A stretch of DNA of 64,000 nucleotides from JAYWGN01 sp043778255 (GTDB lineage: Bacteria > Bacteroidota > Bacteroidia > Chitinophagales > Chitinophagaceae). Positions 52,695 to 63,600 of this stretch are shown in pieces; the first letter of the stretch is position 1; the number at the start of each line of letters is the position of its first letter. The stretch is taken from assembly GCA_043778255.1 (NCBI GenBank), contig JAYWGN010000002.1, positions 65,264 to 129,263 on the forward strand, written 5' to 3'. The translations under genes and the position numbers were made by a program. The notes beneath the pieces were generated by a model. That model was not told the origin of the DNA, ran no database searches, and saw only the letters and a list, made by a program, of their open reading frames with translations.

Positions 52695-54464
52695 ATGACC
52701 TACACCTCCCTCGAACACTGCATATTAGACCTTGAAAAACATGGGCATCTCCGCCGCATTACCAAGGAGGTAGATCCTAATTTGGAAATGGCACAAATAC
52801 ACTTAAAAACATTTGCAGAGCAAGGCCCAGCATTATTATTTGAAAACGTAAAAGGGACAAAGTATAGAGCCGTATCCAATTTATTTGGTACTTTGGAACG
52901 GAGCAAATTTATATTTAGGCATACATTGCCAAAAGTACAAAAGCTAATTGAATTAAAAAATGAACCCATAAAAGCATTTAAGCAACCGCTTAAATATATA
53001 GGCACAGCAGTAGCTGCTATAAAAGCATTACCTCTAAAAAACCCTATTCATAAGCCCGTATTGTTTGAAGAAATAACCATTGCCGATTTGCCCTTAATAA
53101 AGCATTGGCCAATGGACGGCGGAGCTTTTGTAACCCTGCCTCAAGTATATACCGAAGATATTGAAAACCCTGGTATAATGAATGCCAACTTAGGTATGTA
53201 CCGCATACAACTTACGGGTAATGAGTACGAACTTAACAAAGAAATTGGGCTGCATTACCAACTACACCGTGGCATTGGTGTACACCAAACCAAAGCTAAC
53301 AAACTGGGCAAACCTTTAAAAGTAAGTATATTTGTAGGTGGTACACCTGCACATAACGTAGCAGCTGTAATGCCATTGCCAGAGGGTATTAGCGAAATGA
53401 CTTTTGCAGGTGTGCTAGGCAACCGAAGGTTTAGGTATTGCTACAAAGACGGGTATTGTATAAGCACCGATGCCGACTTTGTAATAACTGGCGAAGTATA
53501 TCCTAACCACAATAAACCCGAAGGGCCATTTGGCGATCACTTAGGCTATTACAGTTTGCAACATTTATTTCCGGTAATGAAAGTGCATAAAGTATATGCC
53601 AAAAAAAATGCAATATGGGCATTTACAGTAGTAGGCAGGCCACCACAGGAGGACACAGCCTTTGGGCAATTAATACACGAAATGACGGGCTCAGCATTGC
53701 AAAAAGAAATACCCGGTTTGTTGGAGGTAAATGCTGTAGATGCAGCAGGAGTGCATCCCTTATTATTAGCCATTGGTAGTGAACGTTATACACCTTATAC
53801 ACCTACCAAGCAGCCTGCCGAGCTGCTAACCATTGCCAACCATATATTAGGCACAGGGCAGTTAAGCCTAGCCAAATTTTTGTTTATTACCGCCGATGAT
53901 ACTCATACAATAAGTACCCACAATATTGCTACTTATTTACACTATATATTTGAACGTATACAGTTGCAAAGAGATGTACATTTTTACACCAATACCACTA
54001 TGGATACCTTGGATTATAGTGGCGATGGGTTAAATACAGGTAGCAAAGTAGTATTTGCCGCCTACGGCGAAAAAATAAGAACCCTTGCCACACAAGTGCC
54101 TGATTGTGTAAAGGCTGTAGGTAATGCAAAGCTAATACAGCAGGGTATTGTAGCCTTACAAATGCCAACTTTTACTACCTATACCCAAGCTCAAGTGCAG
54201 CTAGAGGAGTTAAATAATACCTTAAAAAATAACCTAGCCATACTACAAACTGTACCGCTAATAATAGTGTGTGATAATGCAGATTTTGTAGCCGAAACAT
54301 TAAATAATTTTTTGTGGGTGGCATTTACACGGTGTAACCCAAGCCACGATATATATGGAGTTGATAGCTTTACAAAAAACAAACATTGGGGTTGTAATGG
54401 GTCGTTAATTATGGATGCCCGTACAAAGCCACACCATGCTCCAGCATTACCTATAATTGAGTAA
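52695..54464 (+). CDS. UbiD family decarboxylase (menaquinone biosynthesis type)
   Basis: 589 residues. YTSLEHCILDLEKHGHLRRI opens the family, and the middle has YRIQLTGNEYELNKEIGLHYQLHRGIGVH, NKPEGPFGDHLGYYS and PPQEDTAFGQLIHEM, with the Arg and Glu of the prenylated-flavin active site in EGPFGDHLGYY. The length is that of the larger UbiD form annotated as menaquinone biosynthesis decarboxylase, which may act in the futalosine route. It needs a UbiX-made cofactor; ubiX is not in this window. It may also act on another aromatic acid. Confidence 0.88.
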   Translation: MTYTSLEHCILDLEKHGHLRRITKEVDPNLEMAQIHLKTFAEQGPALLFENVKGTKYRAVSNLFGTLERSKFIFRHTLPKVQKLIELKNEPIKAFKQPLKYIGTAVAAIKALPLKNPIHKPVLFEEITIADLPLIKHWPMDGGAFVTLPQVYTEDIENPGIMNANLGMYRIQLTGNEYELNKEIGLHYQLHRGIGVHQTKANKLGKPLKVSIFVGGTPAHNVAAVMPLPEGISEMTFAGVLGNRRFRYCYKDGYCISTDADFVITGEVYPNHNKPEGPFGDHLGYYSLQHLFPVMKVHKVYAKKNAIWAFTVVGRPPQEDTAFGQLIHEMTGSALQKEIPGLLEVNAVDAAGVHPLLLAIGSERYTPYTPTKQPAELLTIANHILGTGQLSLAKFLFITADDTHTISTHNIATYLHYIFERIQLQRDVHFYTNTTMDTLDYSGDGLNTGSKVVFAAYGEKIRTLATQVPDCVKAVGNAKLIQQGIVALQMPTFTTYTQAQVQLEELNNTLKNNLAILQTVPLIIVCDNADFVAETLNNFLWVAFTRCNPSHDIYGVDSFTKNKHWGCNGSLIMDARTKPHHAPALPIIE

Positions 54465-54510
54465 ATAGGGCAAATAAAAATAGTTATTTAAGTAACTTTA
54501 GCTTATTAGT

Positions 54511-54551
54511 AAAAAAAGGGTCAATCATTTATTTGTATAAATAATTAACCC
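54511..54551 (-). terminator. Terminator of the T9SS cargo gene
   Basis: 54518-54551 folds with GGGT/ACCC, AAT/ATT and ATTTAT/ATAAAT in the stem, two C-A mismatches, and the loop TTGT. On the minus strand seven T follow (54517-54511). It ends the transcript from the gene at 54577-56001 and lies between convergent genes. Confidence 0.75.
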
Positions 54552-54576
54552 TTAGCACCAGAAAGGATTATAGAAC

Positions 54577-56001
54577 TCAGTTCATTTTTATTATTTTAAA
54601 AGCTTGGGTATCGTTTGCAGTAGTAATTGTAATAGTATAGTTACCAGCTTTATAGTTTTCTACATTTAATACTATAGTAGTACCGTTACGTTGTATTGCT
54701 ACAGGCATAGCTTGCCCACTTTGGTTATATACCTTCACCGTAGCATTTATTGTAGTATTGGTAAGCTTAAGGTTTACTATATGGGTAGCTATAGTAGGGT
54801 ACACGTTAATTTTATTTTCGTTGCAACTTAGTTTTACCATTTTGCAATCAGTATAATGTACTGCACCATTTTTTTCAACTATTTGTACTCTGTATAGCCA
54901 GTTATCGTTTAGTTGAGTGTTATCTGTATAAGTATGTTTGCCATTTGTAGTAGTAGCATCAGTTGTTATAGTTTGCCAATTAGTATTATTATTACTTTTT
55001 TGTACGGTATAGTAGGCTACTTCGCTTTCCAATGCATTTTGCCAAGCAATACTAACGTTACAATTAGCTGTAGCCAACACTTGGTAGTGGTGTATCATTA
55101 ATGGCAATATTGATGAGGTAGAGCCAAATGTAAAAGGGCTATAATTAGTAACAGGCATACTAGTAACTACACCAGTACTAGTATTAGTGCCACCCATACC
55201 ACCTTCGCTATTCCACACCGTACCGTCAAAGTGTGCTACACGTAAGTTGTGTGGGTCTATATGGTTAAGTGGGTTGCGGGCATCATTCCACTTTAGGGTT
55301 ATTTGTGCATCGGCTGTGCCAAGGGTTCGGTTAAGTGTCCAATACTCTTTGTCGTATATACTTATAAGTTCGCCAAAGTAGGTATAATTGCCGTAGCCAA
55401 CACCAAAGTATTTGCACTGAAAGTCAGTACTACTGCTAAGGTTAGCAATATCCAAATCGGTTTTGTACGTACCATCACCAATAGGAAAAGTAAAGTCGGT
55501 ACTACCACGTTTGGTACAATAACCAATTATGTGTTTGCTATCAGTATAGCCACTATAGGTACTGTTTTCGTATAGTAGCACATCTTGTGTGCTAGTGCCA
55601 GTAGTTATATTGCCGTTGGCAAATGTTAAATTGCCCGTAGTACCATTACCAACACTTACACGGTTTGCTAATACCACATTGCTAGTATTATTTACAATCC
55701 AGTTATGGGTTCGGTAGGGTTGTGTACCACTTACAGTTTGTAGTACACTACCCGTAAAGTACAAGTTGCCACCACCAGCAGCCATATTAGGTTCATCATT
55801 TATAAGGTTTTGTAGTATATGTATATTGCCACTTACATTATTGAGGGTAGCGGTAGCACCATTTACAAGTGAGCCAGTTATATACACAATATCCGTACTC
55901 GATTTTATGTATAAGTCACCAATATTAGTAACGTTTGTTTGTGCTAAGCATACGTAGTTGCTAAGCAGTATAAGTATAATTATTTGCAATTTGGTTATCA
56001 T
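54577..56001 (-). CDS. Secreted protein with T9SS type A sorting domain
   Basis: 474 residues. Signal peptide (MITKLQIIILILLSNYVCLAQ). The C-terminal 75 residues are a T9SS type A sorting domain: KINVYPTIATHIVNLKL, then VKVYNQSGQAM, NVENYKAGNYTITITT and the end FKIIKMN. A fibronectin/Ig-like unit (LATANCNVSIAWQNALESEVAYYTVQKS) precedes it. The N-terminal half is beta-rich and unrecognised. It would cross the outer membrane through the T9SS and be attached or released at the surface. Terminator at 54511-54551. Confidence 0.92.
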   Translation of the reverse strand: MITKLQIIILILLSNYVCLAQTNVTNIGDLYIKSSTDIVYITGSLVNGATATLNNVSGNIHILQNLINDEPNMAAGGGNLYFTGSVLQTVSGTQPYRTHNWIVNNTSNVVLANRVSVGNGTTGNLTFANGNITTGTSTQDVLLYENSTYSGYTDSKHIIGYCTKRGSTDFTFPIGDGTYKTDLDIANLSSSTDFQCKYFGVGYGNYTYFGELISIYDKEYWTLNRTLGTADAQITLKWNDARNPLNHIDPHNLRVAHFDGTVWNSEGGMGGTNTSTGVVTSMPVTNYSPFTFGSTSSILPLMIHHYQVLATANCNVSIAWQNALESEVAYYTVQKSNNNTNWQTITTDATTTNGKHTYTDNTQLNDNWLYRVQIVEKNGAVHYTDCKMVKLSCNENKINVYPTIATHIVNLKLTNTTINATVKVYNQSGQAMPVAIQRNGTTIVLNVENYKAGNYTITITTANDTQAFKIIKMN

Positions 56002-56066
56002 AGGTTATTTGTGTTGTTGTATTAATAATTAGCGATACTTTTTTATATAGTGTTGCCACTAAATGC

Positions 56067-56963
56067 TTAATCAACACTAACACCTGCACTTACATACCCA
56101 CCTATAGTGTTAAGTAACGATACACCAGTGGCAGTAGCCGAAAACACCATTATAACCCTACTACTAGCATCTACAGGTATAGCTAAGCTACTAGTAATAC
56201 CATAAGCAGTATAACCTAAGGCTACAGTACCATTAAGTGTAGGGCCAAGGTCAATATAAGCATTAGGTATTGGGGTAAATGTATTGCTAGGTGCTACAGC
56301 CTTATATAGCTGTGCCCTTACAGTTATATGGCTACCAATTAAGCTAAGTGCAGCAGTATTGCTGTACAAAGCCGATATTGATTTTATAAGCCCATTACGA
56401 GGTAACGAAAAGCCATAGTTAATATTAACACCAGCACCACCTACTAACTCAATAGCCCCACTAGTAAGCCCAATAGCCGATACAGAGTTGCCAAAGCCAA
56501 CCATGGCCACCGTGCCTACTACACCACCAGCCACAGTAGTTAAGGTTACCGGTACAGCACTAGCATAAGGTATTATAGTGCCACCCATAGGGCTAAGGCT
56601 TTGCCAAGCAGTATTACTATATACAAATTCGGCACTTTGGTTATCGGGTATGCTTACACCATTAAGCAAAGCACCAAACCCACCGGTGGTATTGTTATAT
56701 ATCATTAAGCGTTGCCCTGCAATGGGTGCAGCAGGTACGGTTAAGGTTATGCTAGCCGTAGCAACACCAGTAAGCCTCACCATCGATGTATTGGCAGGTA
56801 CACTAGCCGCATTAGCTGCTACCGCTATTATTGTTTCTCTTGTGGTAATAGCACCATTTACATCGAGTGTGGTTAAGGGGTTGGTAGTACCTATACCAAC
56901 TTGTGCAAGGGTTACAGTAGCAATAGTTAATGCACACAATAGTGTAATGATTTTGTTTTTCAT
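56067..56963 (-). CDS. Secreted protein with BclB-type C-terminal domain
   Basis: 298 residues. Signal peptide ends near VTLAQ, then VGIGTTNPLTTLDVNGAI, an N-terminal motif common to Bacteroidota surface and tail-fibre-like proteins. From residue about 130 the pattern IIPYASAVPVTLTTVAGG, GFGNSVSAIGLTSG, FSLPRNGLIKSISALYS, VRAQLYKAVAPSNTFTPIP and the ending GGYVSAGVSVD matches the C-terminal domain of the Bacillus exosporium glycoprotein BclB. No collagen-like Gly-x-y repeats and no T9SS sorting domain are present. It may be a surface layer or trimerising adhesin module. It is next to two T9SS cargo genes. Confidence 0.82.
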   Translation of the reverse strand: MKNKIITLLCALTIATVTLAQVGIGTTNPLTTLDVNGAITTRETIIAVAANAASVPANTSMVRLTGVATASITLTVPAAPIAGQRLMIYNNTTGGFGALLNGVSIPDNQSAEFVYSNTAWQSLSPMGGTIIPYASAVPVTLTTVAGGVVGTVAMVGFGNSVSAIGLTSGAIELVGGAGVNINYGFSLPRNGLIKSISALYSNTAALSLIGSHITVRAQLYKAVAPSNTFTPIPNAYIDLGPTLNGTVALGYTAYGITSSLAIPVDASSRVIMVFSATATGVSLLNTIGGYVSAGVSVD

Positions 56964-57668
56964 TTTTATGTTTTAGTGGTTACAGCAAAGCAAAATGCTT
57001 TAGCTAATGTAAATGTAGCAGTATTAAGTAGCAGTTGCCAAGAGCAAAATAACCCAATTATTGGGTTACATTTTTACGGTATTTCATTAGGTGCAATTAC
57101 TCATTTGTGGTTAATTTACTAAAAAGTAAAGCCAATTGACTTTTAATTTTTTTTCTATTTGGGTAAATTTGCTTACTTCTTTTCGTTAACTTTTTCTTAA
57201 GTAACCCTTTAATATATTTAACGAAAAATCTTAGTTTCCTTAGCGGTAAAAAATTTAAAGAAATATAAAATTTGTTTTTAAGCCAATTAACCGCTTTTCC
57301 TTTTTATTAGTGGGGCAACTATTCCGCAAAAAATATTTTTATTCAACAAAAAATCAACCCCCCAAAATTTTAAAAACAATTAGATTTACTATAAAAATTG
57401 ACATTTAAGTACTTATACTAGTTTTTTATAGTAAAAACAACATTTATTAGTCAAATCGTAATTTTAAGGCCTAATACGTACCATTTTTTTAATATTTTCA
57501 AATTGTTTAGCAATTGTTAATAAATTATTAATTTTTTCGCCTTAATTTTAATTTAACACACTAACTTGCTAGTTATAACTTAATCAAAAGTCCATTTTAC
57601 TACAAAAGTAAAGTGGACTTTTTGCGTTATTACTATAACAATATTTATACAATTAATTTTAAAAAAAA
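56964..57668. other. 705-bp noncoding region between two divergent secretion genes
   Basis: No gene on either strand. 57051-57067 is a 7-bp perfect hairpin (AACCCAA TTA TTGGGTT). TAAATTTG at 57164-57171 fits a -7 box but lacks a -33 box at the right distance. 57586-57622 is a strong hairpin, listed separately. The stretch is large enough for regulatory sequences of both neighbours and possibly a small RNA. Confidence 0.7.
57586..57622 (+). terminator. Terminator-like hairpin 47 nt before the giant gene
   Basis: AAAAGTCCATTTTACT and AGTAAAGTGGACTTTT form a 16-bp stem (one G-U pair) with a 5-nt loop, and T-rich sequence follows. No coding gene lies upstream on this strand, so it would end a leader, a small RNA or an attenuated transcript, or it shields the giant gene from read-through. 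Confidence 0.65.
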
Positions 57669-60600
57669 ATGAGAAAAATTTACACATTACTCTTGTTGCT
57701 TTGTATTGCAGTAACGGGTGGTATGGCTCAAATTACCGTAACTGGTTGTACTGGAACTGGTAATGGAACTTATACAACATTAGGTACTGCTATTACAGCC
57801 ATTGGTACTGCACAACCCGCTGCTAACATTAATATAGCAGTAACTGGCAATACTACAGAAGCTACTGCTAGTATAGTTATTGGAATTGGTACTTGGTCAA
57901 CAATGACTATAGCACCAACAGGTGGACCATTTACAATTATAGCGGCAACAGTTGCCGGTGTTCCAATGATTGATTTAGCTGGTGCTGATAATGTTACCAT
58001 TAATGGTGGAGCTGGTAAAAACCTAACTTTTACAAATACGACAGTTGCTTCAACTTCAGGAACTTCAACATTTAGGTTAATAAATGGAGCTACAAACAAT
58101 ACAATTACTAATTGTGTAGTATTAGGTTCTTTTTTTACTACAACTGGTACTAACGGTGGTAATATATTTTTCTCAACCGACGGTACTACTGCAAATGGTA
58201 ATGATAATAATATAATATCTAATAACGATATTGGGCCTGTAGGTGCAACCCAAATTAGTAGAGGTATATTTGGCAATGGCAGTAACACTACTACTGCTAT
58301 AAATAATAGCGGGAATACAATTAGCGGTAATAATATATATGATTATGCCTATAACGCTGCCAGTGGAACTAGTAGAGGCATTGACATTTCTACTGGTAAC
58401 ACTATATGGACAATAACTGCTAATAAATTTTACTTTACTACAACACGTAACTTAACTGCTGCCCAAGTTACAAGTGCCATTTATATTGTAAATGCTTCCA
58501 CAGGAGATGGTTTCAATATTAATAATAACGTGATAGGAAATGCATCTTCAGCAGGTACTGGAACTATGACAATTGGATCTACTCCTGCTACCACTTTATT
58601 CAATGGTATTTATTTAAGTGGTTTATCTACTTCAACTACAAACAGTATTACTAATAATACAATAGCAAACATTAATATAAATAGTACTTCAACAGGTACT
58701 ACTGCCGGTGCAAGTGCATTTGAGGGTATAAATGTTCCAAATGCAACTGCTGGTATTAATATTAATGGCAATACTATAAGTGGAATTAACTGGTCAGCAA
58801 TTGGCAACTCTAGTGGAACAATAACTGCTATTGATTTGGTAGGTACTCATACTAATACTACAAATATTAATAACAATAATATTAATAATATTACAAGGTC
58901 TAATACAAATAGTGGTACAATGTATATGATTCGCTATGGTAGTCCTGCTGTAATAAATGCTAATGGAAATAATATTAACACAATATCAATTTCGGGAGTT
59001 GGTAACACAGGAGCAATTTATGGAATTTATGGTTTGTCTTCAGCTTTAACTGAAACTATAAATACTAATACAATTTATGGACTTTCATCTGTTAGTTCAG
59101 GTAGCGTATTTGGTATTAGAGGTTTTGGAAGCTCAGCTCCAAAAACTTATAGTGGTAATACAATCTATAACATTACATCTGCTGGTGGCGGTACGGCTTA
59201 TGGGCTATATATATCTACTGGCACTACGGTTGACATTAGTACCAATACAATTTATAATATTGGTGGTACAGGTGCTGCTTTTTCAAATGGTATAAGAATT
59301 GATGGTGGCACAACTATAAATACAAACAGAAATAATATATACAACGTAAATGCTGTAAATGCTTTTGGCATTTCCTATGGAATAAATGTAGCTGGTGGCA
59401 CTACAAATAATATTACAAATAATTTTATAAGCGACATAAAAGCTAATACAAGTACATTAAGTACTGCTATTGAAGGTATTTATGTAACTGGAGGCACTAC
59501 TAATAATATAAACAATAATACAATTAATATGACTGCCGCCACTGGAGGTACAGGCTTTGGCGGTGCGGGTATTTATGTTGGTAGCACTACCCCAGTTATG
59601 AATATCAATAATAATATAATTAATATTAAAGCAACTGCTTCGGGTACAAGTTATATGGCTGCAATTAAGCGAACTTCAGGTACTACAGGTACAAAGCCAG
59701 CTAACCTTAACTTGGCAAATAATATTTATTCGGCTAATAATTTTTACGGTGAAGGTTTAATAATTGGTACAGCTACAAACGTATATGGTGCTAATGGAAT
59801 AGCTGACCCATTTTTTAATGATGTAACTGGTGCCAATGGAGCAACATGTAGCCCTTACAAACAATTCATGCTTGACAAGGATAGTTATAGCGAAGACAAT
59901 TTAACTTCAGTTGCAGCTGGTACTTTTACACCTGTTGGCTCATCTTATGCTGAAAGTAGTTCTTTAGTTTCTGCACAACCTACTATTGATTTTGCTGGTG
60001 TTACAAGAAGTGCAATTGCCGATAGAGGCGCTTTAGAGTTTGTAGGCTCACTTCCTTTAATTTGCGATATCACAACTACAGCAGGTACTGCATCGGCAGT
60101 TGCTTCAACTGTTTGTCAAAATAAGCCTGCTAGTTTATTGGCAACTGGTTACACAATTGGTAAAACGGGGCTTAGTTACCAATGGGCAAGTAGCACAACT
60201 ATGGGAGGTCCTTATGCTGATATTAGTGGAGCTACAAATCCTACCTACACCACTGGTAATTTAACTGTTCCTACATTCTATATATTTAAAGTAATATGTG
60301 GTAGCTGTGGTACGGGTACTACTTACACAAGTGCCGAAGTTGCCATTGCTATTAATGCTGCACCATTGGTTTCGGTTACTCCAACTACTGGCAGTTATTG
60401 TACACCAGGTGGTACTGCTGTTGCCTTAACTGGTAGCGGTGCTGTTACCTATACTTGGAGCCCAGCTACTGGTTTAAGTGCTACTACTGGTACTAGTGTA
60501 AATGCTACACCAACAGTGGGTACTACATATACTGTAACAGGTACAGATGCCAATAACTGTACTGCTACTGCAACTACAGCAATAGCTGTAAATGCAACAC

Positions 60601-63600
60601 CAATAATAAGTGCTGCAACTGCTACACCTACTACAATATGCAGTGGCGATAATAGTCAGTTGTTGGCTACACTTCCAGCACCAACGCCAAATAAATATAC
60701 GGTAGCAGGCTCTACAACTACTTATGCTGCAATTACAGGCACCACACTTGGTGCCGGCGCAATAGGCGATGATGTAGGTATAGGCAATTTGCCTATTGGG
60801 TTTAACTTTGGATACAATGGTGCTACCTTTAGTGTATTTGGTGCAAGGTCTAATGGTTTAATTGAGTTAGGTCAAGTAACTACTGCATTAGCTGGTTTTA
60901 GTGCAAATGCATTAGCAACAACTGCTAATTGTATAGCACCACTTTGGGATGATAATAATACCACGGGAGGCACTATAATTTATGCAACAACAGGTATTGC
61001 ACCTAACAGAGTATTAACAGTACAATGGACTGGAATGCATGTTGGTAACGGTGGGTTAGCTACTAATCCAACAATTAATATGCAATTACAGTTAGTAGAA
61101 ACTACAAATGAAATAAGGTTTATTTATGGCGCTACAAGTGCTGCATTTGTTTCAACAACTGCATCCATAGGTATTAGTGGTGCTGTTGGTAACTATACAA
61201 GTGTAACACCTTTAACTGCTGGACCTCCTCCTACAGTTTCTACAAGTATTGCAACTGAAAATACAAGTGTTAGTAGTGCTACTAATTTCCCAACTGGTAC
61301 TGTTTACACATTTACCCCTCCAGCAAACCCTACTTTTGCTTGGTCTCCTGCTACATTCTTAAATGATGCTACTTTAATTAATCCTTTAGCATCTGCAGTT
61401 ACTACAACAACTACATATAATGTTACTGCTTCTGCAAATGGTTGTACTACTGCACCTATACCTGTTACGGTTACTGTTAGTAGTGGTGCTGCTATTACAC
61501 AACAGCCAATAGCTGTTGTAAAATGTGCTGGGCAAAAGGCTTTCTTTAAACTCAAAGCAGCAGGCCCAAGTTTAACCTACAAATGGCAATTAAACGGTGT
61601 TGATGTTGTAAATGGTGGTACAATTGGCGGTGCTGCTACTGATAGTTTGTATATTGATGTAGTAGCTGCTGTACACGGTGGTACATATACTTGTATTGTA
61701 TCATCTACATGTGGTAGTCCAGTTACAAGTGACGCTACGGTTACATTAACTGTAAATGCATTGCCTGTAGTTACTGTAACGCCTAATACTGGCAACTATT
61801 GTAATCCTGGAGGTGTAGCCGTTGCATTAACCGGTAGTGGTGCAATTACTTATGCATGGTCACCTTCTGCCACATTAAGTGCAGCTACAGGTACTACTGT
61901 AAATGCCTCACCAAATGCTACACAGATATATACCGTTACTGGTACAGATGGTAATAATTGTACAGCACAAGCAACTACAACAATTACTGTTACTCAAACA
62001 CCTTCAATAAGTACACTTACTGCTACACCAACTACAATTTGTAGCGGTGGTACTACTCAGTTATTGGCCGATATAAATATTCCAAATATTAGTGTTAAAA
62101 TAACTGAAGTTTGTTTAAATAGAGGGGGAACAGGTAGTGGTGTATATCCTGCCTTTGCTACAGGTGCCGATTTAATAGAAGTTACCAATATCTCAGGAGT
62201 TTCAGTTGATATTTCTGGTTGGTCTCTAGCCGATTATGCTTCTGCTTCTTCAACTGCTACGCATACTGGCTTTGTGTTTCCAAGTGGTACTATGTTACCA
62301 CCTAACAGTGTAACTGTTGTATGCTTAGGAGCTGGTACTAACGATGCTGCTAATCGTTATTTTAACACTGGAGGGGCAAATGACTCTTGGCTTTCAAGTT
62401 CTTTAGTTGGTATTGTGTTAAAAAATGGAACTACTGTGGTAGATGCCGTTGGTTGTGGTTCTGGTTATGTATTTAATGCTGGTAGTGGAGTATTAGCTAG
62501 TGATTGGGCAGGCTTTGCCCCAAGTGCAAGTGGCTTAGCAGGTACTACAAGAGGTGCTGCTCTTGATAATAATGCAGGATCCGATTGGGGTGCATCAAGT
62601 GCAACAACATTACAAACTATTGGTGTTTATAATTCAGGTTATACAGCACCAGCTACTACATTCACTTATAGTTGGTCGCCAACTACTAATTTGAATAATG
62701 CAGCAATTGCTAATCCAATATCATCTGGCTTAACTGCTACCCAAATATACAATGTAACAGCAACTGGTAATGGTTGTACTAGTAGTGCTAGACCAGTTAC
62801 AATTACCGTTAACCAACCACCATCTTTAGTAATAGTAAATCCTTCTCCAATTTGTAGTCCATCAACTGCTGATATTACAGTAGCTGCAGTACAAACCACT
62901 AATACAGGTACTATCACTAATTACTATACAACATCAACTTTGGCAAATATAGGCGGTGCAAGTGATGTAACTACACCAACTATGTTGGGTGCAGGTACAT
63001 ATTTTATTCGAAGTGAGTTTGCAACAGGTTGCTTTACAGTACAGCCAGTAACGGTAACTGCTACTAACCCTAACACAACACTAGCTGGTACACCAGGTGG
63101 TGCTCAAGTATGCCAAACGGTTACAACAGGTACTACCGCTTACAATAACTGTACATTGGTAGCCACAGTGGCTGCTGGTACTAGTGATTTGAGTGGTAAC
63201 GTTAACAATTGTGTAACGGTAAGCAATACCTTAATTAACAATAGCGGTAGCAATGGCTTAGCATTAGCAAGGTCATACAGTATTACCCCAACTACTCAAC
63301 CTACTACAGGTGCAGCTAACGTAACATTATACTTCGATCAAAGCGAGTTTGATGCTTACAATGCAGTAGTACCAGGTGTATTTCCAAGTAGCCCAAGTGG
63401 TAGCACAGCCAATGTATGTATATACAAAGTAGATGCTGGTGGCAGTTCTTATATAACCCCTGCATCAGTTACCTACAATGCCACCACTGGCCATTGGGAA
63501 GTTACTATACCAGTAGGTTCGTTCAGCGATTTTTATTGTGTTGATTGTAGCCGTGCTTTGGCTATTAACCTTAGCAACTTACGTGGCAATATTACAGGCA

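Noticed and set aside
57770..58288. Long minus-strand open frame opposite the giant adhesin, and similar ones at 58610-58807, 61304-61555, 61577-61795 and 62666-62917.
   Set aside because: They are shadows of a Thr/Gly/Asn-rich plus-strand frame with a strong codon pattern; their products are Val/Ile/Pro-rich without family features.
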